Assembly (NCBI GenBank): GCA_049649525.1
Contig: JBARZE010000009.1
Coordinates: forward strand, 61,857-125,856
Direction: 5' to 3'
Length of the DNA stretch: 64,000 nt
From: JAAURB01 sp049649525
GTDB lineage: Bacteria; Cyanobacteriota; Cyanobacteriia; Cyanobacteriales; Microcoleaceae
In this document: positions 56,178-64,000 of the stretch, in pieces
Layout of the letters: every line of letters begins with the position of its first letter
Position numbering within the stretch: position 1 is the first letter of the stretch
Position numbers and translations under genes: made by a program
The notes under the pieces: model-generated
What the model was told of the DNA's origin: nothing
Seen by the model: the letters and a program-made list of their open reading frames with translations, nothing else
The model's database searches: none

Positions 56178-57596
56178 ATGAGTCATTCTGCCTCTAATTC
56201 AACTCCAGCTCAAAAGCTCAGTTTTTGGACAAAGCTTGCCTTCGGGGCCGGAGATTTAGGAACAGCAATTACAGCGAATATCCTCGTTTTTTTTCTATTA
56301 TTTTTTCTCACAAATGTAGCGGGATTACCAGCCGGATTAGCGGGAAGTATTCTATTAATTGGTAAGATTTCTGATGCGATTAATGATCCGATTGTGGGTG
56401 TATTAAGCGATCGCACAGAACATCGCTGGGGACGGCGTTATCCTTGGATGATTGGCGGCGCAATTCCCTTTGGATTATTCTTCTTTTTGCAATGGTTAGT
56501 ACCCAGTACTAATCCGTGGATTCTATTTAGTTATTATATTTTTATTGGCATTGCCTTTAATATTGCCTATACCGTTGTTAACTTACCCTATGTTGCCCTC
56601 ACCCCAGAAATTACAAGAGATTATGATGAACGTACCAGTTTAAACAGTTTTCGCTTTGCTTTTTCGATTGGTGGCAGTATTTTATCGTTAATTTTAGCAA
56701 GAATTATATTTGGTTTATATCCAGATAATCCCCAACAACAATATTTAGTGTTAGGCGGAGTTTGCGCGGTGATTACCGTTTTACCGATTTTTTGGTGTGT
56801 TCTCGGAACTCGTCATCGTATTCTTTCTACCCAAAATTTAGAAGAATTAGAAACCGATTCCGAACAGATTCCTTTAATTGAACAGTTAAAAATAGCATTT
56901 CAAAATAAACCCTTTTTATATGTTATTGGAATTTATCTTTTTTCTTGGCTCGGGGTACAGCTTACTGCCTCTATTTTACCTTATTTTGTGATTAACTGGA
57001 TGCAGTTATCCGAAACCACATTTCCTCAAGTGGCGATCGCCGTCCAAGGCACTGCTTTAGCCATGTTATTTGTTTGGAGTTTAATCAGTCGGCGCTATGG
57101 AAAAAGAGTGGTTTACTTCATGGGAATGACCCTGTGGTTAGTGGCACAAATGGGTTTATTTTTCCTCCAACCCGGTCAAACTTTATGGCTTTATGTTTTA
57201 GCCATTTTAGCGGGTTTTGGGGTATCAACGGCCTATTTAATTCCTTGGTCAATGATTCCCGATGTGATTGATTTAGATGAATTAAATACAGGACAAAGAC
57301 GAGAAGGAATATTCTATTCTTTCATGGTTTTTCTACAAAAATTGGGGTTAGCAATTGGCTTATTTTTAGTGGGACAAGCATTAGAATTATCCGGATTTAT
57401 TGAAAGTATTCCCGGACAACCTGCCCCAATACAACCTGAATCTGCTTTACTTGCTATTCGGCTTGCTGTCGGTCCTCTCCCCATGATTATTTTACTCTGC
57501 GGCATGATTTTAACTTACTTTTATCCCATTACCCATGAAGTCCATGCGGAGATTGTTTTAAAGTTACAACAACGCAGAAATTATAAAGAGAATTAA
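56178..57596 (+). CDS. GPH-family sugar:cation symporter (MFS)
   Basis: 472 residues, 12 membrane segments. FGAGDLGTAITANILVFFLL, KISDAINDPIVGVLSDRTEH followed by RWGRRYPWM (the loop 2-3 motif of the glycoside-pentoside-hexuronide family), NLPYVALTPEITRDYDERTS, and the mid-protein LIPWSMIPDVIDLDELNTGQ with RREGIFYSF. Imports sugars or glycosides with H+ or Na+; substrate unknown. Its stop overlaps the convergent ABA4-like gene by 4 bp. Confidence 0.92.
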   Translation: MSHSASNSTPAQKLSFWTKLAFGAGDLGTAITANILVFFLLFFLTNVAGLPAGLAGSILLIGKISDAINDPIVGVLSDRTEHRWGRRYPWMIGGAIPFGLFFFLQWLVPSTNPWILFSYYIFIGIAFNIAYTVVNLPYVALTPEITRDYDERTSLNSFRFAFSIGGSILSLILARIIFGLYPDNPQQQYLVLGGVCAVITVLPIFWCVLGTRHRILSTQNLEELETDSEQIPLIEQLKIAFQNKPFLYVIGIYLFSWLGVQLTASILPYFVINWMQLSETTFPQVAIAVQGTALAMLFVWSLISRRYGKRVVYFMGMTLWLVAQMGLFFLQPGQTLWLYVLAILAGFGVSTAYLIPWSMIPDVIDLDELNTGQRREGIFYSFMVFLQKLGLAIGLFLVGQALELSGFIESIPGQPAPIQPESALLAIRLAVGPLPMIILLCGMILTYFYPITHEVHAEIVLKLQQRRNYKEN

Positions 57597-58075
57597 GACG
57601 GTTCAACAGTAGATGAATCTGTAACAGAATCAATTTCTTTTTTAATTTTTGATACAAATAAACGATTAATCCAAGTGGTTAAAATATGAGACAATAGTCC
57701 AATTGGCCCTGCAAATAGACAAAAAGCCAGAGAATGAATCGTCCAAATCCCGGTTTCTTGTCCTTGCCAATAAATATATCGACCCACAAATAAATCCATC
57801 ACCAAAAAGTGAACCCAGCCTGCTGTTGCCACAGTTTTATCTGCAAAAACTTTAGCGATATCATCCAATTGAGGATTAGATAAAGCAGCGGCACTTTCTG
57901 GGTTAATGCTGTTGATAAATAAATAAAGATAAACAATCGCTAACAGCGCAAAAGGAATATAAGACTTCATCACTTTCCGCGTGACTTTCCAATTGGGTAA
58001 AAATATCATTAAAATCCAGAAAGGTAGAACAAACAAGTTTGCGCCATTAAAAATTTGATCCACTGTAAGATTCAT
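57593..58075 (-). CDS. ABA4-like (DUF4281) membrane protein
   Basis: 160 residues, four hydrophobic segments: IFNGANLFVLPFWILMIFLP (N-terminal signature), YIPFALLAIVYLYLFI, WVHFLVMDLFVGRYIYWQG (core motif with WxHFLxxDLFVGR) and FCLFAGPIGLLSHIL. The plant homologue ABA4 is needed for neoxanthin formation; the role of the cyanobacterial proteins is less clear but may relate to carotenoids. Convergent with the GPH symporter. Confidence 0.88.
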   Translation of the reverse strand: MNLTVDQIFNGANLFVLPFWILMIFLPNWKVTRKVMKSYIPFALLAIVYLYLFINSINPESAAALSNPQLDDIAKVFADKTVATAGWVHFLVMDLFVGRYIYWQGQETGIWTIHSLAFCLFAGPIGLLSHILTTWINRLFVSKIKKEIDSVTDSSTVEPS

Positions 58076-58250
58076 AAAGTCAAATATTGAGAAGATAAAC
58101 TAATTAAAAGTATATCATGTCTCTCAGACAGATTTAGAAGAACTATTTGATAGACAGAAAACCATCTCTAAAAGAAACATTAAGATTATCCTAAACAGCT
58201 TTATAAAAATGGTATATTATGACTGAGATTAAATGAGGCAATAAATACCC

Positions 58251-58346
58251 ATGACACAACATGAAGTCCTAATGTTAGCAGTGCTTCTTCTACCTGGTAT
58301 GGCTTTGTCAATTCTGATTTTAGGAACCTTTGCTGCCGGGGGTTGA
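58251..58346 (+). CDS. 31-residue single-span membrane microprotein
   Basis: ATG at 58251, stop TGA at 58344-58346. A short hydrophilic start (MTQHEV), then LMLAVLLLPGMALSILILGT (one membrane span) and FAAGG. Size and topology resemble the small photosynthetic or respiratory complex subunits (PetN, PsaM, NdhP), but I do not recognise it as any of them. AGG at about 58236 could serve as ribosome site. It is 32 bp before the GNAT gene on the same strand. Confidence 0.55.
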   Translation: MTQHEVLMLAVLLLPGMALSILILGTFAAGG

Positions 58347-58378
58347 TAACTCACCCATTGCTGCATTAATTTTCTATA

Positions 58379-58867
58379 ATGTTAACAATTAGAGTAGCAG
58401 AAGATAGGGATTTTGAAGCGATTTGGACGATTTTTCATCAAGTCGTTTCTGGGGGGGATGCCTATGCATTTTCCCCTGATACCTCTATTGAGGAAGCGTA
58501 TCAATTATGGATGAAACTGCCTAGAGTTACCTACGTTGCCACTCTCAATGAACAAGTGGTGGGTACTTACTATCTTAAACCCAATCAACCTGGCTTGGGG
58601 TCTCATGTTTGTAACGCTGGGTTTATGGTATTGTCTACAGCCAGGGGTAAAGGAATAGGTCGGCGGTTGGGGGAACACGCTTTGCAACAAGCCAAGCTTC
58701 AAGGCTTTAAAGCAATGCAATTTAATTTTGTGGTCAGTACAAACCAACCAGCAGTTAAACTGTGGAAAAGTCTAGATTTTACAATTGTCGGTACATTACC
58801 CAAAGCCTTTCATCATCAAAAACTGGGTTTAGTTGATGTGTACGTAATGTATCAGTGGTTAGATTAA
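58379..58867 (+). CDS. GNAT-family N-acetyltransferase
   Basis: 162 residues. LTIRVAEDRDFEAIWTIFHQ opens the fold; motif A lies in FMVLSTARGKGIGRRLGEHA (acetyl-CoA loop RGKGIGRRL), followed by FNFVVSTNQPAVKLWKSLDF and the last strand VDVYVMYQWLD. Substrate not predictable. May be co-transcribed with the upstream microprotein. Confidence 0.9.
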   Translation: MLTIRVAEDRDFEAIWTIFHQVVSGGDAYAFSPDTSIEEAYQLWMKLPRVTYVATLNEQVVGTYYLKPNQPGLGSHVCNAGFMVLSTARGKGIGRRLGEHALQQAKLQGFKAMQFNFVVSTNQPAVKLWKSLDFTIVGTLPKAFHHQKLGLVDVYVMYQWLD

Positions 58868-59341
58868 ATTTTACAGCTATTTTAAAGTATTATCTTTCGC
58901 CTCATTTCATTCAATAGATCAACTTATTTCATACTTCTATAGTTAATAAAAAACAAAATAATTACCACTCTAAAAAAAGGGGGTTAAAGTCTTACTATTT
59001 CAGGGGATTTACGGATAATACCCCGGAGACTTTCCGGGATAAATACTGAAATATCAACGCTTAAGTGATTGATAAAACTAAAAAGTTACAGAATTTCACC
59101 GATGCCTTTTATCCGCATCCTAGGCGATGATATAGGTATGTAAAAAAGATAGAAGTCTTTCAGATTGAGTGAAATATAAAGTTTATTAAGTCAGTCTTGA
59201 CAGACCATTACATCAGGGTATCTCTACAAAAAAATAAAAGCGATTCACTTTGATTGCAAATACTTTCTATTCAGTGACTTGTTTTAATTTGCCTCCTTTT
59301 TGTTTAACGCTTACTACCTGCCACCTATAAAGTATTGTACC
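58868..59341. other. Intergenic region with GC-rich hairpin (474 bp)
   Basis: No gene. CCCGGA (59022-59027) and TCCGGG (59033-59038) make a 6-bp stem with 5-nt loop inside the motif TTTACGGATAATACC...GGGATAAATACTG, about 300 bp before the DUF4347 gene. It may be part of that gene's long leader or a terminator of the GNAT gene, although a T-run is absent. Confidence 0.45.
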
Positions 59342-62300
59342 ATGCATCACCTTCAATCTAAATCTTTCACAAACACCCACACTCCGAAACACTTCATTAA
59401 TCCAATCTTTGATTATCCTCAAAATTTAGTTGTTATTGACTCTCAAGTAGAAGATTATCAACGCTTAATTACAGGCGTTGTTCCTCACTCAATTATTGTT
59501 GTCTTAACTTCTCAACAAGATAGTATTGAACAACTGACCGAAGCGATTAGAAAATACCATTATTGTACAACCCTTCATTTAGTCTCTCACGGTTATCCAG
59601 GTGGAATTACTGTAGGAAATAGCCAACTCAATCTAGAGACATTAAATCAGTATTCTTCTTCTCTTCAGCAGTGGAATCTTAATACAATTCTTCTCTATGG
59701 TTGTCAAGTTGCCGCTGGAGACGCGGGTACAGAATTTATCGAGAAATTATATAATTTAACGGGTTCAAATATTGCCGCATCAACGACAAAAACTGGACAT
59801 TATAAACTGGATGGAAATTGGAATTTAGACGTTAAAACAGGTCAGTTTGACGTTACATTAGCATTTAATCAAGCAACCCAAACACAATGGAATTCTGTCC
59901 TAAATGATACTTTACCCGATCAACCTTTTTTCTTCCAAGTTATTGATGGAACACTGAAGTTATTAAATCCATTAACCGGGGATTATGTTGATATTGGTAG
60001 TCAGCAAGACGTTTATAATGCCACAGGACTTAATACTAATGATAACTTTATTTATGGATTAGGTCGTGAAGGAACAATTACCGATAAAGTTATTCGGATA
60101 AAAGCAGATGGTAGTATTGAAGATTTAGAGATAACAGTACCTACAAATGCAACAAATAATACTTTAGAAAAAATTTATGCTGGCGATGTTGATAATAATA
60201 ATAACCTTTGGCTACGTCAAGGAAATAATTTAGTTACAGTTAAGGTTACTGATAATACAATTTCTCCGACTACAATTACTTTTACAGATAATACGGGTAC
60301 AGAAGATGCAAAAAACGTTGCCGATTTAATCTGGGTTAATTCGGGTGGTCAAGGGTCTCTTTATGGGGTTCATAATGGTGAACTTTATGTTTGGAATATT
60401 GATGATGAAACTATTACAAGTAATCCGATTAATGATAGTAGTTTAGATGCTAGTTTAAAACTACCAAATGGTGTTTATGGTGCCGCTTGGATTGATACTA
60501 ATGAAAATTTATACGTCAGTCATAATACAGGTAAACTCTATCGAATTGATAATTTTAAAACTAGTCCAACAGCAGCGTATATTACTGAAACTGCAATCAC
60601 AACTAAAAATGATGGGATGTCTAATCCTACACAAAAATCACCGTTTATTGTTCCCTTTATTGACTTAGATGGCAGTAGTGGCGATCAGTTAGACGTATTT
60701 AATTACGAAACAACTTTTACAGAAGATAGCGGCGGGATTAATATTGTTTCTTCTAATAATACTGATGAAACTCAGGATATTATAATTCGAGATTTTGACC
60801 AAGATGAAACTAATCAGCTTATTAGTGCAGTAACAATTACACTAACTAATAAAGAAGATAGCGATCAATTAATTGTTGGGACTTTACCCAGTAGTATTAC
60901 TGCATCTACTTCAGAAACAGATAGAGAAATTACTGTTACTTTAAAAGCGGCTGCGGGTGCCAGTCCAGAAGATATTGAACTAGCTTTAGAAGCGATTACT
61001 TTTAACAATACAAGTGATACTCCAGATGAAACAGCTCGAACGATTGAAATATTTTTAACCGATCCTGATGGTAATAACGGGAATATTACGACTACAACAG
61101 TTAATATTGTTCCTGTTAATGATCCTCCCAGTTTTACTAGTTTAGATAATACTCCTAGTTATACTTTAAATGGAAGTGCAATTATTCTTGATACTGATGC
61201 TACCATTAGTGATGTAGAATTAGATGGTAATGATAACTACAATGGTGCAACTTTAACTCTCGCAAGAAATGGGGGTGCGAATGCAGAAGATGTATTTAAT
61301 AATAGTAGCGGTACTTTAAATGAAAATGGAGAATTAACGGTTAATGGCACTGTTATTGGTACGGTTACAACCAATAATAACGGTACGCTTGTTATCACTT
61401 TTAATAATAATGCAACTGCCGATCTAGTCGATCAAGCACTGCAAGAAATTACCTATTCTAATACAGGGAATACAACGGGTTCAGTTACTATTGATTATAT
61501 TATTAATGATGAAAATACTGGCCAACAAGGAACAGGCGGCAGTTTAATAGGAAGCGATTCAATTACAGTTAATTTAACCAATAATAATAATCCTATTGCC
61601 AATAGTAATAATATTACAGTTGATGAGGAAAGTGAAAATACCAGTTTAGGCTTAACTTCTCCGACAGATATTGATGGGGATACTTTAACCATTACGATTA
61701 CAGAAATCCCTATTTTAGGAATAGTTACAAAAGCTGATGGTACTATTATTAATAATGGAGATATCTTAACTCCCGCAGAATTAACTGAGTTAATTTATGA
61801 TGCGCCAGCAGATTATAACGGTACAGATGATCCGGGGGATTTTAGTTATCAAGTAACCGATGGGAATGGCGGCAGTGATACGGGAATAGTTGATATTACA
61901 ATTAATACCGTTAATAATAATCCTATTGCTGAAAACGATAATATTGGAACGACAAAAAATACTGCAATTACGATTGATGTTTTAGCCGATAATGGGAATG
62001 GCGAAGATAGCGATCCGGATAATGATGAATTAACTATTACTCAGATTAATGGAACAAACATTAATCCTGGGGATACAATAACCCTTGATTCTGGTGCATT
62101 ATTAACCTTTAATAATGATGGAACTTTTAGTTATGATCCCAATGATCAGTTTGATAGTTTAACTGGAACGACAACAGATACCGATAGCTTTACTTACACT
62201 ATCTTTGATGGGACAGATATCAGTGAAGCGACAGTAACAATTACTATTGCTGGGGAAAATAGTCCGCCTATTGCAGTAGATGATACAGATAGTACGGATG

Positions 62301-64000
62301 CAAATACTATTTTAACGGGTAATGTTTTAACAGATAATGGTAATGGGGAAGATAGCGATCCCGATGGGAATGATATTACAGTTAATCAAATTAATGACGA
62401 AACGGTTAATATTGGTCAACCCATTATACTCGAGTCTGGCGCAGAAATTACTTTAAATCCAGATGGCACTTTTAGTTATAATCCTAACGGTCAATTTACC
62501 AGTTTAGGCGTTGGAGAAACTGCAACTGAGACTTTTACTTACACAGTTAATGACGGTATTGCTGATAGTACAGATGCCACTGTTACCATTACGATTAACG
62601 GGGTGAATGACGATCCTATTGCCACAGAAGATAACTTACAAACCTCTCCTCAACGTCCCTTAACATTCGATCCATTAACCAATGATACAGATCCTGATGG
62701 GGATGATTTAACCTTAGAATCAATTAATACTCCACCCAATAATGGTGAAATTGTTCAAAACCCGGACGGAACTTTAACCTATATTCGCGATCCTAATTTT
62801 ACTGGAGTTGATAGCTTTACCTATATAGTCAATGATGGCAATGGGGGAACTTCTACTGCAACCGTTACGATTGATATTAATCCTGATAATGATGGGGATG
62901 GTATTCTCGATGCAGATGATTTAGATGATGATAATGACGGTATTCCCGATAGTGAAGAAGGAAACGGAGATACAGATGGTGATGGTGTTCCGGATATCTT
63001 TGATCTCGATAGTGATAATGACGGTATTTCTGACTTAAATGAAAGTGGACTATCTCCAGAAAAAATAGCAGAATTAGATACGAATGGAGATGGGGTGATT
63101 GATACGCCTGTCGGAGATAATGGTTTAGCCGATGATGTCGAAACCACACCAGACTCAGGGGAATTAGATCTAAATGGCGATGGTATTGCTGATAAACCTG
63201 TAGATACAGACGGTGATAATATTCCAGACTTCCAAGATCTAGATAGCGATAACGATGGTATTTTGGATGTCACCGAAGTCGGTAACCCGGATACCGATGG
63301 TAATGGTATTGTTGATGGCGAAGACAGTGATGGTAACGGTTTAATTGATACCGTCGATCCCAATAACGGCAACTCCTTAACAACTCCTCCCGATAGCGAC
63401 TCGGATGGTGTCCCAGACTATGTCGATCTCGATAGTGACTCGGATGGCATTCATGACATTATCGAAGGCGGTTTAGATGATACTGATGGTGACGGCATTG
63501 TCGGTGGATCGGATAGTGATGGGGATGGTATTGCCAATAGTATTGATAATAATGATGGGTTTGGTAATATTGACCAGCCTTCTCCCCTCGATAGCGATCG
63601 CGATAATATCCCCGACTATTTAGATCTAGATAGCGACGCAGACGGTATTAACGATATTGAAGAAGTCGGTTTAGCCGATCCTGATGGAGATGGACGCTTA
63701 GATAGTAACGATGTAGACGGGGATGGTATTGCTGATGCAGTCGATCAAAATAATGACGGCTTTGGAGATATTCAGCGACTCGATCTACCTGATAGTGACG
63801 GCGATGGTATTCCAGACTTCCGTGATGTCAATAACCCTCCTATTGCAACAGATGATAATACTAATGTTGTTGCCAATACACCCGTTACTATCGCTGCAAT
63901 AGATAACGATAGCGATCCGGATAACGATATTCTCAGTATTGATAGTTTTGACTCAACTTCTACTAACGGCGGTAATATTATTGTTGATGGCAATAACTTT
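59342..64000 (+). CDS. Giant surface protein: DUF4347 + cadherin-like/Ig-like repeats + TSP3 Ca2+ repeats (3' partial)
   Basis: The frame starts at ATG 59342 and, where checked at several points, stays open to the window end (1553 residues visible). Residues about 28-165 form a DUF4347 domain with LHLVSHGYPGG (H83) and ILLYGCQVAAGDAG (C121), the spacing and setting of a His/Cys dyad. A short beta-rich region (about 190-420) follows, then repeated Ig/cadherin-like units with VNDPP, TFSYDPNDQF, SFTYTIFDG and TYIVNDGNGG signatures (about 550-1180). From about 1180 to 1500 Asp/Asn-rich TSP3-type repeats dominate (DNDGDGILD, DLDSDNDGI, DTDGDGIVG). After that another Ig-like unit begins (NPPIATDDNT). 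Typical of very large secreted adhesin-like proteins of filamentous cyanobacteria; no N-terminal signal peptide, so type I export is likely. Confidence 0.85.
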   Translation, partial: MHHLQSKSFTNTHTPKHFINPIFDYPQNLVVIDSQVEDYQRLITGVVPHSIIVVLTSQQDSIEQLTEAIRKYHYCTTLHLVSHGYPGGITVGNSQLNLETLNQYSSSLQQWNLNTILLYGCQVAAGDAGTEFIEKLYNLTGSNIAASTTKTGHYKLDGNWNLDVKTGQFDVTLAFNQATQTQWNSVLNDTLPDQPFFFQVIDGTLKLLNPLTGDYVDIGSQQDVYNATGLNTNDNFIYGLGREGTITDKVIRIKADGSIEDLEITVPTNATNNTLEKIYAGDVDNNNNLWLRQGNNLVTVKVTDNTISPTTITFTDNTGTEDAKNVADLIWVNSGGQGSLYGVHNGELYVWNIDDETITSNPINDSSLDASLKLPNGVYGAAWIDTNENLYVSHNTGKLYRIDNFKTSPTAAYITETAITTKNDGMSNPTQKSPFIVPFIDLDGSSGDQLDVFNYETTFTEDSGGINIVSSNNTDETQDIIIRDFDQDETNQLISAVTITLTNKEDSDQLIVGTLPSSITASTSETDREITVTLKAAAGASPEDIELALEAITFNNTSDTPDETARTIEIFLTDPDGNNGNITTTTVNIVPVNDPPSFTSLDNTPSYTLNGSAIILDTDATISDVELDGNDNYNGATLTLARNGGANAEDVFNNSSGTLNENGELTVNGTVIGTVTTNNNGTLVITFNNNATADLVDQALQEITYSNTGNTTGSVTIDYIINDENTGQQGTGGSLIGSDSITVNLTNNNNPIANSNNITVDEESENTSLGLTSPTDIDGDTLTITITEIPILGIVTKADGTIINNGDILTPAELTELIYDAPADYNGTDDPGDFSYQVTDGNGGSDTGIVDITINTVNNNPIAENDNIGTTKNTAITIDVLADNGNGEDSDPDNDELTITQINGTNINPGDTITLDSGALLTFNNDGTFSYDPNDQFDSLTGTTTDTDSFTYTIFDGTDISEATVTITIAGENSPPIAVDDTDSTDANTILTGNVLTDNGNGEDSDPDGNDITVNQINDETVNIGQPIILESGAEITLNPDGTFSYNPNGQFTSLGVGETATETFTYTVNDGIADSTDATVTITINGVNDDPIATEDNLQTSPQRPLTFDPLTNDTDPDGDDLTLESINTPPNNGEIVQNPDGTLTYIRDPNFTGVDSFTYIVNDGNGGTSTATVTIDINPDNDGDGILDADDLDDDNDGIPDSEEGNGDTDGDGVPDIFDLDSDNDGISDLNESGLSPEKIAELDTNGDGVIDTPVGDNGLADDVETTPDSGELDLNGDGIADKPVDTDGDNIPDFQDLDSDNDGILDVTEVGNPDTDGNGIVDGEDSDGNGLIDTVDPNNGNSLTTPPDSDSDGVPDYVDLDSDSDGIHDIIEGGLDDTDGDGIVGGSDSDGDGIANSIDNNDGFGNIDQPSPLDSDRDNIPDYLDLDSDADGINDIEEVGLADPDGDGRLDSNDVDGDGIADAVDQNNDGFGDIQRLDLPDSDGDGIPDFRDVNNPPIATDDNTNVVANTPVTIAAIDNDSDPDNDILSIDSFDSTSTNGGNIIVDGNNF

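Noticed and set aside
62821..63372. 183-codon minus-strand Ser/Pro-rich frame
   Set aside because: Antisense shadow of the TSP3 repeats in the giant protein.

Overview
The window is chromosomal DNA of a cyanobacterium, most likely a filamentous Oscillatoriales-type one. The evidence is repeated HIP1 octamers (GCGATCGC), a Pix-type phototaxis operon with bilin-binding GAF domains, a urtABCDE urea operon, many heptanucleotide tandem repeats, Uma2 and pentapeptide-repeat genes, a DUF4347 surface protein and a PedR-like regulator. I cannot fix the genus. I see no rRNA, tRNA or CRISPR array.

Layout. 0-6.3 kb: 3' part of a glycogen-debranching gene, a degenerate EAL protein, an exported M48 peptidase, a lone response regulator and a WecG/TagA/CpsF glycosyltransferase, then 1.1 kb without a convincing gene. 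6.3-17.1 kb: chemotaxis-like phototaxis operon in the order pixG-pixH-pixI-pixJ-pixL, with heptad repeat arrays on both sides of pixL. 17.4-20.1 kb: pentapeptide-repeat protein and a convergent flippase. 20.1-22.15 kb: a gene-free stretch with several RNA-like hairpins, running into the leader of ahcY. 22.2-30.1 kb: ahcY, exoD, a Na+:amino-acid symporter, nanE with a GAF hybrid histidine kinase, and a CBS/MCP-like soluble protein. 30.1-36.8 kb: an RTX/beta-propeller secreted protein, a possible CcmS-like protein, a three-ChW-repeat protein, a solitary tnpB (IS200/IS605 group) and a small hypothetical. 36.9-40.3 kb: alpha-hydroxy-acid oxidase, cytosolic GH13 alpha-amylase, DUF1003 protein. 40.7-46.3 kb: urtA-E. 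46.3-51.9 kb: hypotheticals, CYTH enzyme, EEP-family lipoprotein, gluconokinase, PedR-like regulator, hisS. 51.9-54.4 kb: a small accessory patch (antitoxin remnant, Uma2 nuclease, orphan antitoxin-like gene, DUF6602-like PD-(D/E)XK protein). 54.5-58.9 kb: Arg-rich lipoprotein with a DUF1517-like partner, GPH symporter, ABA4-like membrane protein, a 31-residue membrane microprotein, GNAT. 59.3-64.0 kb: start of a giant DUF4347/cadherin-like/TSP3 protein that runs off the window.

How the parts work together. The Pix operon forms a complete signalling chain: photoreceptor/MCP (PixJ), CheW (PixI), hybrid CheA (PixL), and the outputs PixH and PatA-like PixG, which probably steer type IV pili. The urt genes form a complete ABC urea importer. 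Debranching enzyme, alpha-amylase and gluconokinase serve glycogen and sugar use. The glycosyltransferase, flippase and ExoD point to extracellular polysaccharide. The RTX, DUF4347 and ChW proteins point to a surface or secreted layer.

The observations most worth following are: three consecutive GAF domains of PixJ with a paired-cysteine signature at exactly 28-residue spacing; a TerB-like domain fused to the UrtD ATPase; a partial internal duplication in PixL without its phospho-histidine; a soluble CBS/degenerate-MCP chimera; and the structured gene-free region before ahcY.
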